From JBEKHI01 sp050012355 (GTDB taxonomy: Bacteria > Actinomycetota > Actinomycetes > Streptosporangiales > Streptosporangiaceae), in contig JBEKHI010000405.1 of NCBI GenBank assembly GCA_050012355.1, positions 1 to 7,294 on the forward strand: 7,294 bases of DNA, read 5' to 3'. The position numbers and the translations under genes were made by a program. Below are positions 1 through 5,963 of the stretch, one piece after another; positions within the stretch are counted from its first letter, which is position 1; the number at the start of each line of letters is the position of its first letter. The notes beneath the pieces are model-generated. The model had not been told where the DNA came from and ran no database searches. It was given only the letters and a program-made list of their open reading frames with translations.

Positions 1-1894
1 GTCCATCGTGGTCCCCGCGGTACGCGGGGACATAGTCGACGACGACGGCACCGCGCTCGTGCGGAACAACAGCGAGCTGGTCATCTCGGTCAACATGATG
101 GAGCTGTCGCAGCAGCCGGACCAGACCACCGTGCTGGACCGGCTCGCCACGCTGCTCGGGATGTCGGACACCGCGCTGGCCGACAAGGTGCGGCTGTGCA
201 CCGCCACGGTGCCGGCGCCCTGCTGGTCCGGGTCGCCGTATCAGCCGATCCCGGTCAGCGAGCACATCAGCGACCAGGTGGCGCTGCAGATTATGGAGCA
301 GCCGAAGCTCTACCCGGACATCACCGCCGAGGTCGAGGCGGTCGTCGACTACCCGGAGACCGACGGGGCGGATCCGGCCCAGACCCTCGGCTACCTGCAG
401 CCGATCACGGAGGCCGAGCTCAAGGCGATGCACCTGAGCGACACCGACCTCGCCACCGACGAAGAGGTCGGGCAGTCTGGTCTTGAGGCCCAGTACGACT
501 CGGCGCTGCGCGGCGAGAACGGCAGCGAGATCGTGTCGGTGAACGCCGATGGCGATGTGACCGGCACCGTGTCGCAGATCCCGCCGACCGATGGCGACGA
601 CCTGGTCACCAGCCTGAACTCCACGCTGCAGGACGATGTGCAGAACGTGCTGTCGCAGACGATCTCCAAGGAACGCGAGGCCGGCAAGGACGTGAACCAG
701 GGCGCCGCGATCGTGGAGACCACGACCGGCCGGATCGTCGCGATGGCCAGCTACCCCGACTACAACCCGAACATCTGGACCAACGGCATTTCGGAGTCGG
801 AGTTCAAGTACCTGTTCGATTCGTCGTCCGGTGCGCCGGTGATCAACTACGTCACCCAGGGCGAGTACGCGCCGGGCTCCACGTTCAAGATCACCTCCAC
901 CGCCGCGGCGGTCGACGACGGCTACTCGATCAACGGGCTGTACAACTGCCCGTCCACCTTTAGCATCGACGGCCAGTCGTTCGCGAACGACGGCGAGCCG
1001 AGCCTCGGCCCGATCTCGTTCTACGAAGCGCTGGTCCAGTCCTGCGACACCGTGTACTACGAGCTGGCCTACGACATGTGGCTCAAGGACAACAACAAGG
1101 CCAACTACGTGGCGAGCGCGACCGGCCCGGTGCAGAAGATGCAGCAAATGGAGCTGGACTGGGGCTTCGGCAAGGACACCGGCATCGACCTGCCGGAGCA
1201 ATCGACGGGCACGATCCCGACCAGGCAGTGGCTGTACTGGCTGTGGGAGGACAACGCGCACGGCGGCCAGGACTGGTGCAAATACGGCAACGCGAACGGC
1301 TCGTACGTCCAGCAGATCGAGTACCAGGACTGCCAGGACGGCTACGTGTGGGAACCCGGCCAGGCGGCGATCGCCGCCATCGGCCAGGGTTACGTGACCG
1401 CGACGCCGCTCCAGCTCGCCGACGCTTACGTCGCGCTGGCGAACGGCGGCACCGTGTACGAGCCGCGGGTTGGCGAGGCGCTGGTCTCGCCGTCGGGTTC
1501 GGTGGTCGAACGCATCAACCCGCCGGTGGCCGATCACCTGCCGGTCTCGCAGTACACGCTGGCGTACATACGCAATGCCCTGGCGGGAGTGGTGACCAGC
1601 GGTACCGCGGCGGGCGCGTTCGGCGGATTCCCGCTCAACAAGGTCTGCGTGGCCGGTAAGACCGGTACCGCGCAGAACTTCGGCAAGAACTCGACCTCGG
1701 TATTCGCCTCCTTCGCGCCGTGTAATCACCCCAAGTACGTGGTGATCGTGATGATCCCGAACTCCGGTTACGGCGCCGACTTCGCTGCCCCGGCGGTCCG
1801 GGCGATCTGGGACGACATCTACGGCCTCGAGGGACACAAGGCCGCGTTCCCCGGCGGCCAGTACCCGACGACCATCCCGAAGGTAACCTCATGA
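1..1894 (+). CDS. mrdA: Penicillin-binding protein 2 (class B, elongation transpeptidase), 5' partial
   Basis: This is a class B penicillin-binding protein, which cross-links peptidoglycan peptide stems outside the membrane during cell elongation. The reading frame is open from base 2, so the true start, cytoplasmic tail and membrane anchor lie upstream; the GTG at 8 is an internal Val. Numbering that GTG as residue 1, the visible protein opens with the PAVRGDI motif typical of the start of the PBP dimerisation domain. The transpeptidase domain begins near residue 231 (QGAAIVE). Its three active-site motifs are intact: STFK at 291-294 (nucleophile Ser291), SCD at 345-347 (SxN position, with Asp as in many PBP2 proteins), and KTG at 551-553. 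Exactly eight Cys occur: 64, 72, 314, 346, 424, 442, 547 and 572. The TGA overlaps the rodA ATG by four bases (ATGA), so the two are probably translationally coupled. The pairing with RodA favours elongation PBP2 over the division PBP3/FtsI. Confidence 0.95.
   Translation, partial: SIVVPAVRGDIVDDDGTALVRNNSELVISVNMMELSQQPDQTTVLDRLATLLGMSDTALADKVRLCTATVPAPCWSGSPYQPIPVSEHISDQVALQIMEQPKLYPDITAEVEAVVDYPETDGADPAQTLGYLQPITEAELKAMHLSDTDLATDEEVGQSGLEAQYDSALRGENGSEIVSVNADGDVTGTVSQIPPTDGDDLVTSLNSTLQDDVQNVLSQTISKEREAGKDVNQGAAIVETTTGRIVAMASYPDYNPNIWTNGISESEFKYLFDSSSGAPVINYVTQGEYAPGSTFKITSTAAAVDDGYSINGLYNCPSTFSIDGQSFANDGEPSLGPISFYEALVQSCDTVYYELAYDMWLKDNNKANYVASATGPVQKMQQMELDWGFGKDTGIDLPEQSTGTIPTRQWLYWLWEDNAHGGQDWCKYGNANGSYVQQIEYQDCQDGYVWEPGQAAIAAIGQGYVTATPLQLADAYVALANGGTVYEPRVGEALVSPSGSVVERINPPVADHLPVSQYTLAYIRNALAGVVTSGTAAGAFGGFPLNKVCVAGKTGTAQNFGKNSTSVFASFAPCNHPKYVVIVMIPNSGYGADFAAPAVRAIWDDIYGLEGHKAAFPGGQYPTTIPKVTS
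1879..1883 (+). promoter_or_regulatory. Ribosome binding site for rodA (inside mrdA)
   Basis: GAAGG lies inside the last codons of the PBP2 gene, 7 bases before the ATG at 1891. It supports that start and re-initiation at the ATGA overlap. Confidence 0.6.
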
Positions 1895-3063
1895 GCGATC
1901 TGCTGTCGCGTCCGGTCGCCTACTCCGGGCGATCGTCGTTCGCGGCCCGTCGTGGGCTGCTGCGCGAGCTGGACTGGGTGCTGATCGCGGTCACGGCCGG
2001 GCTCACCGCGATCGGGACGGTGCTGGTCTGGTCGGCGACCGCGCCAATGCTCGAGGCCGCCGGGCTGAGCACCCACACGTACCTCAAGAAGCAACTACTG
2101 AACGTGGCGCTCGGCGTGGTGCTGCTGGTTGCCTTCTCCGTCATGGACCACCGCAGGCTCCGGGCGTACGTGCCGCTGGCCTACGGGGTCTCCCTGGTGC
2201 TGCTGGTCGGAGTGCTCGCTTCGGCCCCGGTGAACGGCGCGCACGCCTGGATCGAGTTGCCCGGCGGGTTCCAGCTCGAGCCGTCCGAGTTCGCCAAGCT
2301 CGGCCTGATCGGGGCGGCCGCGCTCATCCTCTCGCCGCGGACGATCGGGCACCCGAGACCGGGGCTCAAGCACGTCGCGCTCGCTGTGCTGGCGGCGTTG
2401 CCGCTGATCGGCCTGGTGGAAAAGGAGCCCGCCCTCGGCGTCACGCTGGTGCTGGTGGCGGTGCTCGCCGCCATGGTGGTGGTGTCCGGCATCCGGCTGT
2501 ACTGGGTGGTTGGCGGGGCTCTGGGTGTAGCGGCCGCTGTGTACGGGGTGGCGACGATGCACCTGCTGCACGGGTACCAGCTCACCCGGCTTACCTCGTT
2601 CTTGCACCCGGAAAATGACCTGGCCGGGGCGGGCTACAACGAGATCGAGGCCAAGATCGCGGTTGGATCCGGCGGTATGTTCGGCCAGGGCCTGTTCCAC
2701 GGGTCGCTGATCGCGAACAATTACGTGCCGTCGCAGGAGACCGACTTCATCTTCACCGTGGCGGGGGAGGAGCTCGGCTTCGTCGGGTGCGCGGTGATCA
2801 TCGCGCTGCTTGGCCTGCTGGTCTTCCGCGCCATCAGGATCGCGATGACCGCCGACGACCAGTTCGGCATGCTGGTAGCGACCGGGATCGCGGTCTGGTT
2901 CGCCTTCCAGGGTTTCGTCAATATCGGCATGACCATCGGCATCATGCCGATCACCGGACTGCCGCTCCCATTCGTGTCCTACGGCGGCTCCGCGGTCTTC
3001 GCCGACATGATCGCGGTCGGCCTGTTGCAGTCGATCCACCGACACAGGTCGTTGTTCACGTAA
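1891..3063 (+). CDS. rodA: RodA, SEDS-family peptidoglycan glycosyltransferase
   Basis: RodA is the integral-membrane polymerase that builds glycan strands from lipid II in the elongation complex, working with a class B PBP. The product has 390 residues, usual for the family, and about ten hydrophobic segments (for example near 28-50, 71-86, 94-110, 182-200 and 204-222). Family signatures include GAHAWIEL with Trp120, EPSEFAK at 130-136, the extracytoplasmic loop VGSGGMFGQGLFHG, ETDFIF with the putative catalytic Asp285, EELGF, and the C-terminal GLPLPFVSYGGSA. Trp120 and Asp285 appear to match residues essential in characterised RodA proteins (family knowledge, aligned by eye). One oddity is that the usual PDLGT motif reads PALGV at 180-184. 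The ATG start is supported by GAAGG 7 bases upstream and by the overlap with the PBP2 stop. FtsW is the main alternative, but the direct PBP2 partner argues for RodA. Confidence 0.95.
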   Translation: MSDLLSRPVAYSGRSSFAARRGLLRELDWVLIAVTAGLTAIGTVLVWSATAPMLEAAGLSTHTYLKKQLLNVALGVVLLVAFSVMDHRRLRAYVPLAYGVSLVLLVGVLASAPVNGAHAWIELPGGFQLEPSEFAKLGLIGAAALILSPRTIGHPRPGLKHVALAVLAALPLIGLVEKEPALGVTLVLVAVLAAMVVVSGIRLYWVVGGALGVAAAVYGVATMHLLHGYQLTRLTSFLHPENDLAGAGYNEIEAKIAVGSGGMFGQGLFHGSLIANNYVPSQETDFIFTVAGEELGFVGCAVIIALLGLLVFRAIRIAMTADDQFGMLVATGIAVWFAFQGFVNIGMTIGIMPITGLPLPFVSYGGSAVFADMIAVGLLQSIHRHRSLFT

Positions 3064-3066
3064 CCT
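3039..3066 (+). promoter_or_regulatory. Putative promoter for a leaderless radical-SAM transcript
   Basis: A -10-like TAACCT (TANNNT pattern) occupies 3061-3066 and includes the rodA stop codon. It ends six bases before the ATG at 3073. A weak -35-like CCGACA lies at 3039-3044 with a 16-bp spacer. In actinobacteria this -10-to-start distance typically gives transcripts beginning at the start codon. The only Shine-Dalgarno-like sequence, AGAAGG at 3067-3072, abuts the ATG and is too close to work normally, which also favours a leaderless mRNA. The -35 is poor, so this remains a prediction. Confidence 0.45.
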
Positions 3067-3072
3067 AGAAGG

Positions 3073-5085
3073 ATGCCTGTCGATTCCGTCTACCCCCGGC
3101 TTGAGCCGCTGCTGCCGCTGGTACGCAAGCCGGTGCAGTACGTGGGTGGCGAAACGAACACGGTGACCAAGGACTGGGACTCCTGCGACGTCCGGTGGGC
3201 ACTGCTATACCCGGACGCCTACGAGGTCGGGCTGCCCAACCAGGGCATCCAGATCCTCTACGAGGTGCTCAACGAGCAGCCCGGGGTCCTCGCCGAGCGA
3301 ACCTACAGCGTCTGGCCCGACCTGGAAGCGCTGATGCGCTCGCATGACCTGCCGCAGTTCACCGTCGACGCCCACCGCCCGGTGGGCGCGTTCGACGTGC
3401 TCGGCGTCTCCTTCTCGACCGAGCTCGGGTATACCAACCTGCTGACCGCACTCGACCTCGCCGACATACCTCTTTTTTCTTCAGAACGGCGCGTCCAGCA
3501 TCCCCTGGTCATCGCCGGCGGCCATTCCGTGTTCAATCCGGAGCCGATCGCCGATTTCCTCGACGCGGTCGTACTCGGGGACGGCGAACAGGCGGTGCTG
3601 GCGATCTCCTCGCTGATCCACGCGTGGAAGGAAGCCGGCTGCCCAGGCGGGCGGGACGGGCTGCTGTTGTCGCTGGCGGCGCGCGGTGATGTGTACGTGC
3701 CGCGGTTCTACGACGTGTCGTACCTGCCTTCTGGGGAAATCGACCGAGTTGTGCCGAATCGTCCGGGTGTCCCGTACTCGGTCAGCAAGCACACCCTGAT
3801 GGACCTGGACGCCTGGCCGTACCCGAAGAAGGGGATCGTGCCGGTCGCCGAGACCGTGCACGAGCGGTACAGCGTGGAGATCTTCCGCGGCTGCACCCGG
3901 GGCTGCCGGTTCTGCCAGGCCGGGATGATCACCCGGCCGGTTCGCGAGCGGTCTATCGAGACCATCGGCGCCATGGTGCAGCGCGGGGTGCAGGCCACCG
4001 GATTCACCGAGGTCGGCCTGCTGTCGCTGTCCAGCGCGGACCACAGCGAGATCAACGAGGTGGCCAAGGACCTCGCGGACTGCTACAGCGGGACCAACAC
4101 CGGCCTGTCGCTGCCGTCCACCCGGGTGGACGCGTTCAACGTGACGCTGGCCAACGAGCTTTCGCGCAACGGGCGGCGCTCCGGGCTGACTTTCGCCCCG
4201 GAGGGCGGCTCCGAGCGGATGCGCAAGGTGATCAACAAGATGGTCACCGAAGAGGACCTGATCCGGACCGTCTCGACCGCGTATGACAACGGCTGGCGCC
4301 AGGTCAAGCTGTACTTCATGTGCGGCCTGCCCACCGAGCAGGATTCCGACGTGCTGGCGATCGCCGCGCTGGCGAGCCGGGTGATCGCGAAGGGCCGGGA
4401 GGTTTCCGGTCGGCACGACGTCCGCTGCACGGTGTCCATCGGCGGGTTCGTGCCCAAGCCGCATACCCCGTTTCAGTGGGCAGCGCAGTGCGAGCCGTCG
4501 GTCGTCAATGACCGGCTGCGGCAGTTGGGCGCCGCGATGCGCGCTGATAAGAAGTACGGCAAGGCGATTGGCTTCCGGTACCACGAAGGGGAGCCATCCC
4601 TGATCGAGGGACTGCTTTCCCGGGGCGACCGCCGGGTCGGGCAAGTGATCCTCGCCGCGTGGCGGGACGGTGCGCGTTTCGATGGCTGGAGCGAGTACTT
4701 CTCGTTCGAACGGTGGCTGACCTGCGCAGATAAGGCCCTCGCCGACGAGCCGGTCGACCTGGGCTGGTACACTACGCGCGAGCGTGACTACAGCGAGACA
4801 CTGCCATGGGACCACCTGGACTCGGGGCTGGACCGAGACTGGCTTTGGCAGGACTGGCAGGATGCCCTGATGGCTGGCAGGGAATCCTCGGTCGCTGGGG
4901 TCCCCGTGGAAGTGCCCGCGGTTTCCGAAGTGCCCGCGGTTTCTGAAGTGGAAGACTGCCGGTGGACGCCGTGTTATGAGTGTGGGGTGTGCTCTGCCAT
5001 GGGTACACACATCCAGACGGGACCTACGGGTGAGCGCCTTGAGGGCAAGCGCTTCCTGCCCGTGCTAACGGAACTCAGGAGATAG
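3073..5085 (+). CDS. Uncharacterised radical-SAM protein, TIGR03960 type, with B12-binding-like N-terminus and Cys-rich C-terminus
   Basis: This is a 670-residue radical S-adenosylmethionine protein; its reaction and substrate are not established to my knowledge. Residues about 40-175 resemble the Rossmann-like N-terminal domain of cobalamin-type radical-SAM enzymes: a strand ending in YPDAYEVGLPNQG (46-58), then GGHSVFNPEP (149-158) and GDGE (169-172). The radical-SAM core follows, with CTRGCRFC giving the CxxxCxxC iron-sulfur ligands Cys274, Cys278 and Cys281. PEGGSERMR (376-384) and LYFMCGLP (413-420) are further core motifs. The region around LPWDHLDSGLDRDWLW is typical of this family's C-terminal part. 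A repetitive linker then leads to a Cys cluster (Cys629, 634, 637 and 640) that could bind a metal or a second Fe-S cluster (inference). ATG 3073 fits the family N-terminus (VYPRLEPLLPLV) although its Shine-Dalgarno spacing is wrong. The DUF2344 partner follows after 5 bp and is fused to this protein in some bacteria. Confidence 0.92.
   Translation: MPVDSVYPRLEPLLPLVRKPVQYVGGETNTVTKDWDSCDVRWALLYPDAYEVGLPNQGIQILYEVLNEQPGVLAERTYSVWPDLEALMRSHDLPQFTVDAHRPVGAFDVLGVSFSTELGYTNLLTALDLADIPLFSSERRVQHPLVIAGGHSVFNPEPIADFLDAVVLGDGEQAVLAISSLIHAWKEAGCPGGRDGLLLSLAARGDVYVPRFYDVSYLPSGEIDRVVPNRPGVPYSVSKHTLMDLDAWPYPKKGIVPVAETVHERYSVEIFRGCTRGCRFCQAGMITRPVRERSIETIGAMVQRGVQATGFTEVGLLSLSSADHSEINEVAKDLADCYSGTNTGLSLPSTRVDAFNVTLANELSRNGRRSGLTFAPEGGSERMRKVINKMVTEEDLIRTVSTAYDNGWRQVKLYFMCGLPTEQDSDVLAIAALASRVIAKGREVSGRHDVRCTVSIGGFVPKPHTPFQWAAQCEPSVVNDRLRQLGAAMRADKKYGKAIGFRYHEGEPSLIEGLLSRGDRRVGQVILAAWRDGARFDGWSEYFSFERWLTCADKALADEPVDLGWYTTRERDYSETLPWDHLDSGLDRDWLWQDWQDALMAGRESSVAGVPVEVPAVSEVPAVSEVEDCRWTPCYECGVCSAMGTHIQTGPTGERLEGKRFLPVLTELRR
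4909..4950 (+). repeat. 18-bp in-frame tandem repeat in the radical-SAM gene
   Basis: GAAGTGCCCGCGGTTTCC at 4909-4926 is followed directly by a copy differing only in its last base (4927-4944), then by a partial third unit GAAGTG (4945-4950). It encodes EVPAVS-EVPAVS-EV, a flexible-looking linker (about residues 613-626) between the catalytic region and the Cys-rich tail. The unit length is a multiple of three, so copy-number changes would keep the frame. Confidence 0.93.
5077..5082 (+). promoter_or_regulatory. Ribosome binding site for the DUF2344 gene
   Basis: AGGAGA overlaps the last two codons of the radical-SAM gene and lies 8 bases before the GTG at 5091. This is a good Shine-Dalgarno match and spacing, and it supports the GTG start and coupled translation. 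Confidence 0.75.
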
Positions 5086-5090
5086 AAAGC

Positions 5091-5801
5091 GTGTCAAGAC
5101 CGGAGCCGAGCGGGCCGAAGCCGCTACCAGCGGTTCAGTACCTGCTCGTCCGGTATGCTAAGCGGGGAAAGATGCGTTTTGCCAGCCACAGAGACGTGGC
5201 ACGCGCCTTCGAGCGGGGGGTGCGGCGGGCTGGACTGCCTGTTGCGCACTCCGCGGGTTTCTCTCCGCACCCGAAGATCTCCTATGCGGGAGGCGCCCCT
5301 ACTGGGGTGGCGAGCGAGGCCGAGTACTTGAGCCTCGCGGTCACCGAACGCCAGGAGGCGGTGGTCGTGCGGGAGACGCTAGATGCGGCGCTGCCTGATG
5401 GGATAGATGTGATCGACGTCACTGAGGATGCCGGGGGGCTGCCGGCGGACCGGCTAACGGTTTCTCAGTGGCGAGTGATTCTTCCGGCTGTGACTCCTGA
5501 GGATGTCACGCCAGCGGTCGACGGTTTTCTCGCCCTTGATACCGCTCCGGTGGAGCGGCTGACGAACAAGGGCATGCGGCGCATGGACGCTCGCCCTGCT
5601 GTGGTCACCCTTGAGGTGCGGCAGGCGGAGTCCGGCGACGCGGAGTTGCTGATGGTCGTCCGGCACACTGTGCCTGCCGTCCGACCAGATGACGTACTCA
5701 CCGCGCTCCACGAGGTTTCCGGCAAGGACTTGCCGGTACCGCCCGTGGTGACGCGCTTGGCACAGGGTTCCCTGGAAGGTGCTGGGGTGGTCGCGCCATG
5801 A
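5091..5801 (+). CDS. DUF2344 / TIGR03936 radical-SAM-linked protein
   Basis: This 236-residue protein belongs to the DUF2344 family, found next to or fused to TIGR03960-type radical-SAM proteins. Its role is unknown; it probably acts with that enzyme, perhaps in substrate binding (inference). Family features are the opening LLVRYAKRGKMRFASHRDVARAF, with the SHRD motif at 32-35, and GFSPHPKIS at 56-64, followed by a segment ending in EYLSLAV. It has no Cys, no signal peptide and no membrane segment, so it should be cytoplasmic. The GTG start has AGGAGA 8 bases upstream and lies 5 bp after the preceding stop. Codon use is clearly looser than in the genes before it: 22 of the first 71 codons end in A or T, against 2 of 71 in the first visible stretch of the PBP2 gene. 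Confidence 0.92.
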   Translation: MSRPEPSGPKPLPAVQYLLVRYAKRGKMRFASHRDVARAFERGVRRAGLPVAHSAGFSPHPKISYAGGAPTGVASEAEYLSLAVTERQEAVVVRETLDAALPDGIDVIDVTEDAGGLPADRLTVSQWRVILPAVTPEDVTPAVDGFLALDTAPVERLTNKGMRRMDARPAVVTLEVRQAESGDAELLMVVRHTVPAVRPDDVLTALHEVSGKDLPVPPVVTRLAQGSLEGAGVVAP

Positions 5802-5845
5802 CCGCCGGCGGTCTCGGGAACATGACAGTAATCGGGCGCGGTGGC

Positions 5846-5870
5846 CGCCGCGTTAGCCGCGTTAGCGGCG
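5846..5870 (+). repeat. 9-bp tandem repeat able to form alternative hairpins upstream of rne
   Basis: GCCGCGTTA occurs twice in tandem (5847-5855 and 5856-5864) and is followed by GCGGCG. Two exclusive hairpins are possible. One pairs GCCGC (5856-5860) with GCGGC (5865-5869) around a GTTA tetraloop; the other pairs CGCCGC (5846-5851) with GCGGCG (5865-5870) around a 13-base loop. It lies in the gap between the DUF2344 gene and rne. There is no following T-run, so it is not a standard intrinsic terminator. Confidence 0.7.
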
Positions 5871-5905
5871 CTGGCTGGCCTGGCCCGGTTGGACGAACAC
5901 GACGC

Positions 5906-5944
5906 GCTCCCGCGCGGCGCACCTGCATCGGCGCGCCCGGGAGC
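5906..5944 (+). promoter_or_regulatory. GC-rich stem-loop in the rne leader
   Basis: GCTCCCG (5906-5912) pairs perfectly with CGGGAGC (5938-5944). After a 3-base bulge (5913-5915), GGCGC (5916-5920) pairs with GCGCC (5933-5937), closing a 12-base loop. This gives twelve base pairs, nearly all GC, ending 6 bases before the GGAG ribosome binding site of rne. It is followed by CTGACTGGAG rather than a T-run, so a leader or RNA-processing element is likelier than a terminator. The pairing is visible; the function is inferred. Confidence 0.55.
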
Positions 5945-5950
5945 CTGACT

Positions 5951-5954
5951 GGAG
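5951..5954 (+). promoter_or_regulatory. Ribosome binding site deciding the rne start
   Basis: GGAG lies 9 bases before the ATG at 5964. The nearest upstream in-frame stop is TGA at 5946-5948, so the start must lie after it. The ATG at 5964 is the only ATG or GTG start near this site. Confidence 0.7.
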
Positions 5955-5963
5955 ATTGCCCGT

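Noticed and set aside
8..10. GTG at base 8 as the start of the PBP2 gene
   Set aside because: The frame is open to the window edge, the membrane anchor expected in the family is missing, and the GTG encodes a residue just before the conserved PAVRG motif. The gene must begin upstream.
1884..1889. A second TAACCT hexamer, before the rodA ATG, as a -10 element
   Set aside because: It ends only one base before the ATG, too close for a leaderless start. The GAAGG at 1879-1883 with the ATGA overlap explains rodA translation better.
2095..3045. 316-codon ORF on the minus strand
   Set aside because: It is antisense to RodA and its product is rich in His, Gln, Arg and Asp, as expected from complementing hydrophobic codons. 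No motif is present.
3481..5010. 509-codon ORF on the minus strand
   Set aside because: It is a shadow of the radical-SAM gene. Long antisense frames are expected in very GC-rich DNA; the product has no recognisable domain, while the + strand protein has clear family motifs.
5906..5950. Intrinsic transcription terminator between the DUF2344 gene and rne
   Set aside because: The stem is strong but is followed by CTGACTGGAG with no T-run, and it sits immediately before the rne ribosome binding site.
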